NCBI GenBank assembly: GCA_008501785.1
Contig: QQUD01000649.1
Coordinates: 1 to 8,358 of the forward strand
From: Chloroflexota bacterium
GTDB lineage: Bacteria; Chloroflexota; Anaerolineae; Promineifilales; Promineifilaceae
Direction of reading: 5' to 3'
DNA: 8,358 nucleotides
Positions 5,463 through 8,358 of the stretch are shown here, piece after piece. The number at the start of each line of letters is the position of its first letter. Positions within the stretch are counted from its first letter, which is position 1. Made by a program: the position numbers and the translations under genes. The notes beneath the pieces were generated by a model that made no database searches, was not told where the DNA came from, and saw only the letters and a list, made by a program, of their open reading frames with translations.

Positions 5463-5504
5463 AGCCCTCGTCCTCCTTTGTGTGGACGAGGGCTTTTTTA
5501 TTTT
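5463..5504 (+). terminator. T-box terminator 2 (near-duplicate of the first)
   Basis: AGCCCTCGTCC (5463-5473) pairs perfectly with GGACGAGGGCT (5484-5494), and TTTTTTATTTT follows up to the aspS ribosome binding site. Its 5' arm also carries TCGTCCTCC, the sequence the T-box antiterminator pairs with. It differs from terminator 1 by single bases that turn both G-U pairs into G-C. Confidence 0.88.
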
Positions 5505-5515
5505 GGAGGATCATA

Positions 5516-6817
5516 ATGCAGCATATTCGTACCGTTGAAGCTGGGCAACATATTGGCCAGCATGTGTTTCTCACAGGTTGGTTGCAGCAGTTGCGCCGCC
5601 TGGGAGGCATCAGTTTTATTGTGCTACGCGATGGCTGGGGCACGATTCAAGCCGTCACTGAAAACGAGGCTGACCTGGAAGTGATTGCGGAGGTTGGGTT
5701 GGAGAGCGTGATTCGGTTGGAGGGAACGGCCGTTTCCACCCCCCAAGCCCCCGGCGGCGTCGAACTGCATCACCCTCTTGTTCAAGTCATCACATCAGTC
5801 ACAGAACACCCCCCTATGCCGCTCAACAAGTCCAAAATCAAAGCAGGTTTACCGACTCAGCTCGATCACGCCACCGTCACCAACCGCCACCCCAAACGAC
5901 GGGCAATGTTCCGGCTCGCGGCAGGCGTTATGGCTGGATTTCGTTCCACGCTGGCAAAAAAGCATTTTACAGAAATCCAAACACCCAAAATCGTTGCCTC
6001 AGCAACTGAAGGGGGTGCAAATGTGTTTCAGCTTGGTTATTTTGGCACACCAGCCTATCTGGCCCAGAGTCCGCAGTTTTACAAGCAAATTATGGTCGGT
6101 GTGTTTGATCGCGTATTTGAAGTGGGCCCCGTTTTTCGTGCCGAACCGCACGACACCACGCGCCACATCAACGAATATGTTAGTTTGGATGTGGAATTTG
6201 GATTTATCGACAATCATTTTACAGTGATGAATGTGGCACGGGATGTGATTGCAGGTATTGTGGAGACATTGACAACGTCATACACACCCGAATTGACGCT
6301 GCTGTCTGCCAAGATGCCCCAGGTCCCCCAAGCCATTCCACACATTCATTTTGCCGAAGCGCAAGAATTGATCCTCAAGTTGCATAGCGTCGATGTGCGC
6401 GGTGAACCTGACTTGTCTCCACAGGATGAGCGATGGCTGGGTGAATGGGCACAACAGGAGCATGGTAGTGACTTTTTGTTTGTGACAGGGTATCCGATGC
6501 GGAAACGGCCGTTTTACACCCACCCCGACCCCACCAAACCAACCTACTCCAACTCATTCGACCTGCTCTTTCGCGGCACCGAGCTAATCACCGGCGGCCA
6601 ACGCCTGCACAAATACCAAGATTATTTAGCAGCGCTGACAGCAGCCAATTTGCCAACTGAGCCATTCGCCACCTATCTGGAAGCATTCCAATTTGGTATG
6701 CCCCCTCACGGCGGCTTCGCTATCGGCCTCGAACGATTCCTGATGCAACTACTTGGCATTCCCAACATCAAGCTCGTCACCCTCTTCCCACGCACCATTA
6801 ACCGGCTGACACCCTAG
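5516..6817 (+). CDS. aspS: Aspartyl-tRNA synthetase, archaeal-type (AspS2; possibly non-discriminating Asp/Asn)
   Basis: A 433-aa class II aminoacyl-tRNA synthetase that charges tRNA(Asp), and perhaps tRNA(Asn), with aspartate in the cytosol. The length is that of archaeal/eukaryal-type AspRS; the usual bacterial type is near 590 aa, and its inserted GAD domain is absent here. The N-terminal OB-fold anticodon-binding domain (about 15-95) reads VFLTGWLQQLRRLGGISFIVLRD. Motif 1 is near 150-171 (FTEIQTPKIVASATEGGANVF), and LAQSPQFYKQ follows at 182-191. Motif 2 (204-217) is GPVFRAEPHDTTRH with R208. Motif 3 is at 399-415, with G404, E406 and R407. The ATG at 5516 follows GGAGGA by five bases. 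The in-frame GTG at 5480 lies inside terminator 2 and is rejected. Anticodon-domain residues are mixed: Q24 where some enzymes have W or H, and P79 in APGGVE as in non-discriminating forms. No gatCAB gene is visible here. Confidence 0.93.
   Translation: MQHIRTVEAGQHIGQHVFLTGWLQQLRRLGGISFIVLRDGWGTIQAVTENEADLEVIAEVGLESVIRLEGTAVSTPQAPGGVELHHPLVQVITSVTEHPPMPLNKSKIKAGLPTQLDHATVTNRHPKRRAMFRLAAGVMAGFRSTLAKKHFTEIQTPKIVASATEGGANVFQLGYFGTPAYLAQSPQFYKQIMVGVFDRVFEVGPVFRAEPHDTTRHINEYVSLDVEFGFIDNHFTVMNVARDVIAGIVETLTTSYTPELTLLSAKMPQVPQAIPHIHFAEAQELILKLHSVDVRGEPDLSPQDERWLGEWAQQEHGSDFLFVTGYPMRKRPFYTHPDPTKPTYSNSFDLLFRGTELITGGQRLHKYQDYLAALTAANLPTEPFATYLEAFQFGMPPHGGFAIGLERFLMQLLGIPNIKLVTLFPRTINRLTP
5726..5733. 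repeat. ACGGCCGT palindrome, first copy in aspS
   Basis: AACGGCCGTTT from 5725. Read as ACG GCC GTT (Thr71-Ala-Val73) in the anticodon-binding domain. Confidence 0.85.
6505..6512. repeat. ACGGCCGT palindrome, second copy in aspS
   Basis: AAACGGCCGTTTT from 6503. Read as AAA CGG CCG TTT (Lys330-Arg-Pro-Phe333), a frame different from the first aspS copy. Confidence 0.87.
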
Positions 6818-6819
6818 AC

Positions 6820-6864
6820 AGCTAGAGCTAGAGGAAGAACTTATTCTTACCTCTAGCTCTAGCT
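6820..6864. terminator. CTAG-rich long hairpin after aspS (possible terminator or repeat element)
   Basis: AGCTAGAGCTAGAGG (6820-6834) pairs perfectly with CCTCTAGCTCTAGCT (6850-6864). The stem continues as AAGAA/TTCTT (6835-6839/6844-6848) around the loop CTTA, with A6849 bulged. It begins three bases after the aspS stop, where a terminator belongs, but no T tract follows. The arms are tandem CTAGAG-type hexamers, and one more CTCTAGCT follows at about 6870. Confidence 0.6.
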
Positions 6865-6898
6865 CTACCCTCTAGCTCCCACTTTATCAGCAGAAAAA

Positions 6899-6928
6899 TT
6901 GCCTTTTTCATCTGCAAACCTGTACAAT
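6899..6928 (+). promoter_or_regulatory. Candidate distal promoter of the acyl-CoA ligase gene
   Basis: TTGCCT (6899-6904) and TACAAT (6923-6928) with an 18-base spacer; four and five of six consensus matches. Predicted start is near 6935, just before an inverted repeat. Confidence 0.45.
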
Positions 6929-6943
6929 ATCTAGGTAATCTAT

Positions 6944-6970
6944 GAGAAGGCAAAATACAATTTGCTTCTC
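6944..6970. promoter_or_regulatory. Inverted repeat between tandem promoters (possible operator)
   Basis: GAGAAG-G-CAAA (6944-6954) and TTTG-CTTCTC (6961-6970) pair over 10 bp with one bulged G and a 6-base spacer. It overlaps the -35 of the proximal promoter candidate and follows the start point of the distal one, so a bound repressor could block both. A fatty-acid-responsive regulator would make sense for this gene, but that is inference. Confidence 0.4.
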
Positions 6971-6990
6971 TGCACATCTGTCGGTATAAA
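6962..6990 (+). promoter_or_regulatory. Candidate proximal promoter of the acyl-CoA ligase gene
   Basis: TTGCTT (6962-6967) and TATAAA (6985-6990) with an ideal 17-base spacer. The -10 matches five of six, the -35 three of six. Predicted start is near 6997. Confidence 0.45.
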
Positions 6991-7020
6991 TCCATATGGT
7001 CAATTTCTTATGGTGAGAAA

Positions 7021-7028
7021 ACGGCCGT
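7021..7028. repeat. ACGGCCGT palindrome in the acyl-CoA ligase leader
   Basis: GAAAACGGCCGTTTC lies 22 bases before the AGGAGG ribosome binding site and is the only single noncoding copy in the window. It does not pair with the binding site. Confidence 0.87.
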
Positions 7029-7061
7029 TTCTTATTTTCCCCACGCACATAGGAGGATTTA

Positions 7062-8358
7062 ATGAGTGCAATATACGCTGACCGCCCCTGGGTGAAGAAT
7101 TACGATTCATACGTACCCAAAGATATTAACGTGCCAGAACAACCAGTACACCAATATCTCATTGATGCCGCTCGAAAATACCCCGAACACACCGCTATTA
7201 TTTTCAAAGGAGTTTCGATCACGTACCGTGAGTTAGACCAGGCAACAGACAACATCGCCGCCGCCTTAATGGCCAACGGCTTTAAAAAGGGAGACCGTGC
7301 CGTTGTCTACATGCCTAACACCCCCCAATTCGCCATGTCCTACTTTGGCATCTTGAAAGCAGGCGGCATCGTCATTGCCACAAACCCTCTGTATACCGAG
7401 CGTGAACTAGCGCACCAACTTGCCGATTGTGGTGCAGAAACCGTATTTGTCCTCAGCCTGTTCTACGACCAATTAAAACGCGTGCAAGCCAAAGGGAAAA
7501 CCAACGTCAAACGCATCATCGTCACTAATATTAAAGAATATTTGCCTCCTGTTTTGAGAATCCTGTTCACATTAGTCAAAGAGAAAAAAGAAGGGCATCG
7601 CATTACCATCGCAGATGGAGACATCCCGTTCCAATCATTCTTAAAAATGGGCGCACAAGCACCCAAAACAAAAGTGGACGTTTCACCAGATGATGTTGCT
7701 TTATTGCAATACACAGGTGGTACAACAGGCCTTTCCAAAGGAGCCATTGGACTGCACCGCAACCTGGTTGCCAATACAACCATGGTCACAAGTTGGATCG
7801 AGCTAGACCCTCCAAATGAAGTTATCTTGGGGGCCATTCCCTTTTTCCACTCATTTGGCATGATTATTGCCATGTTGCTTTCAGTCTCCACAGCGGGAAA
7901 ACTTGTCATCATCCCCAATCCGCGCGATCAAAAAGATTTATTATCAAGCATCAACAAATATCGTCCAACCATTTTCCCCGGCGTGCCTGCTTTATACATT
8001 GCCATCAACAACAATCCCGATGTGGCCGCTGGTAAATATGACCTCAAATCAATTCGCGCCTGTATTTCCGGCTCTGCTCCACTGTTAGTCGAAACCAAGT
8101 CCAAATTCGAAGAACTAACAGGTGGTACGTTGGTTGAAGGATATGGCCTAACTGAATCTCATGTAGCCACCCATGCCAACCCCATCACTGGCGAAAATCG
8201 AGCTGGTTCCATAGGCATGCCTCTGCCCGGTGTTGAATGCCGCATCATGGAATCAATTCATGGTGATGAAGAATTGCCAGTGGGCGAAATTGGCGAACTG
8301 GTCATGCGTGGCCCCACAATTATGCGCGGTTACTGGAACATGCCCACCGAATCCACCA
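7062..8358 (+). CDS. Long-chain fatty acid-CoA ligase (AMP-binding), partial
   Basis: The first 432 residues are present and the gene runs off the right edge; FadD-type enzymes are about 550-570 aa. The enzyme activates fatty acids with ATP through an acyl-adenylate to acyl-CoA, feeding beta-oxidation or lipid synthesis. It is cytosolic or membrane-associated. ATG 7062 follows a perfect AGGAGG by five bases. ITYRELDQATDNIAAAL (53-69) is the usual N-terminal block. The phosphate-binding loop YTGGTTGLSKG is at 217-227, PFFHSFG at 260-266, ISGSAPL at 335-341 and EGYGLTES at 359-366. GELVMRGPTIMRGYW at 411-425 begins the block leading to the hinge. The C-terminal lid with the catalytic Lys is not in the window. 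Substrate chain length cannot be read. It resembles fadD, but the partial sequence does not exclude other acyl/aryl-CoA ligases. Tandem promoters and an operator-like repeat precede it. Confidence 0.93.
   Translation, partial: MSAIYADRPWVKNYDSYVPKDINVPEQPVHQYLIDAARKYPEHTAIIFKGVSITYRELDQATDNIAAALMANGFKKGDRAVVYMPNTPQFAMSYFGILKAGGIVIATNPLYTERELAHQLADCGAETVFVLSLFYDQLKRVQAKGKTNVKRIIVTNIKEYLPPVLRILFTLVKEKKEGHRITIADGDIPFQSFLKMGAQAPKTKVDVSPDDVALLQYTGGTTGLSKGAIGLHRNLVANTTMVTSWIELDPPNEVILGAIPFFHSFGMIIAMLLSVSTAGKLVIIPNPRDQKDLLSSINKYRPTIFPGVPALYIAINNNPDVAAGKYDLKSIRACISGSAPLLVETKSKFEELTGGTLVEGYGLTESHVATHANPITGENRAGSIGMPLPGVECRIMESIHGDEELPVGEIGELVMRGPTIMRGYWNMPTEST

Noticed and set aside
5480..5515. GTG at 5480 as the aspS start
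   Set aside because: It lies inside terminator 2, has no ribosome site, and adds residues not seen in the family; ATG 5516 has GGAGGA at good spacing.
3..7028. Scattered ACGGCCGT copies as a CRISPR array or tandem repeat
   Set aside because: The spacing is irregular (17 to over 1400 bases), the copies lie inside genes in all frames, and no cas gene is seen.
7463..7918. Minus-strand ORF of 151 codons opposite the acyl-CoA ligase
   Set aside because: It is fully antisense to conserved AMP-binding motifs; no start signal or recognisable protein.

Overview
The window is bacterial: dense ORFs, AGGAGG-type Shine-Dalgarno sites, factor-independent terminators and a T-box riboswitch. The archaeal-type (AspS2-like) aspartyl-tRNA synthetase under T-box control, the CLC channel with CBS and TrkA-C domains, a FadD-like ligase and moderate GC would fit a Chloroflexota (Anaerolineae-like) genome. 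That placement is an inference and nothing here proves it. No CRISPR array, tRNA, rRNA or intact mobile element is visible.

Layout, left to right. (1) An NAD(P)-dependent epimerase/dehydratase on the minus strand, cut by the left edge (start codon at 783). (2) A gene-poor stretch, 784-1077, with a 43-codon plus-strand ORF that may be the tail of a decayed gene, followed by a near-perfect 48-nt bidirectional terminator. (3) A Nudix hydrolase on the minus strand (1702-1142) whose Nudix box has Asn for the Glu of the 'RE' pair. (4) A 622-nt intergenic region with a possible branched RNA/DNA structure (1883-1996), then a strong promoter and hairpin-containing leader for greA (2325-2801). (5) A terminator shared by the convergent greA and clc genes, built from two copies of a palindrome. 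(6) A 683-aa CLC chloride channel/transporter on the minus strand (4920-2869), with an inverted-repeat pair in its leader. (7) A divergent promoter region and an aspartate T-box leader (about 5119-5413) with a legible stem I, GAC specifier, T-box motif and two near-identical terminators in tandem. It controls aspS (5516-6817). (8) A CTAG-rich hairpin, then a promoter/operator region and a long-chain acyl-CoA ligase cut by the right edge (7062-8358).

The genes look like ordinary chromosomal housekeeping and metabolic units, each with its own promoter and terminator, and do not form one pathway. The most unusual signal lies across them all. The palindrome ACGGCCGT, usually extended to AAACGGCCGTTT, occurs 11 times in 8.4 kb where about 0.13 is expected by chance. 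It sits in coding DNA in all three reading frames and in intergenic DNA. It behaves like the highly iterated palindrome HIP1 of cyanobacteria, but with a different sequence.
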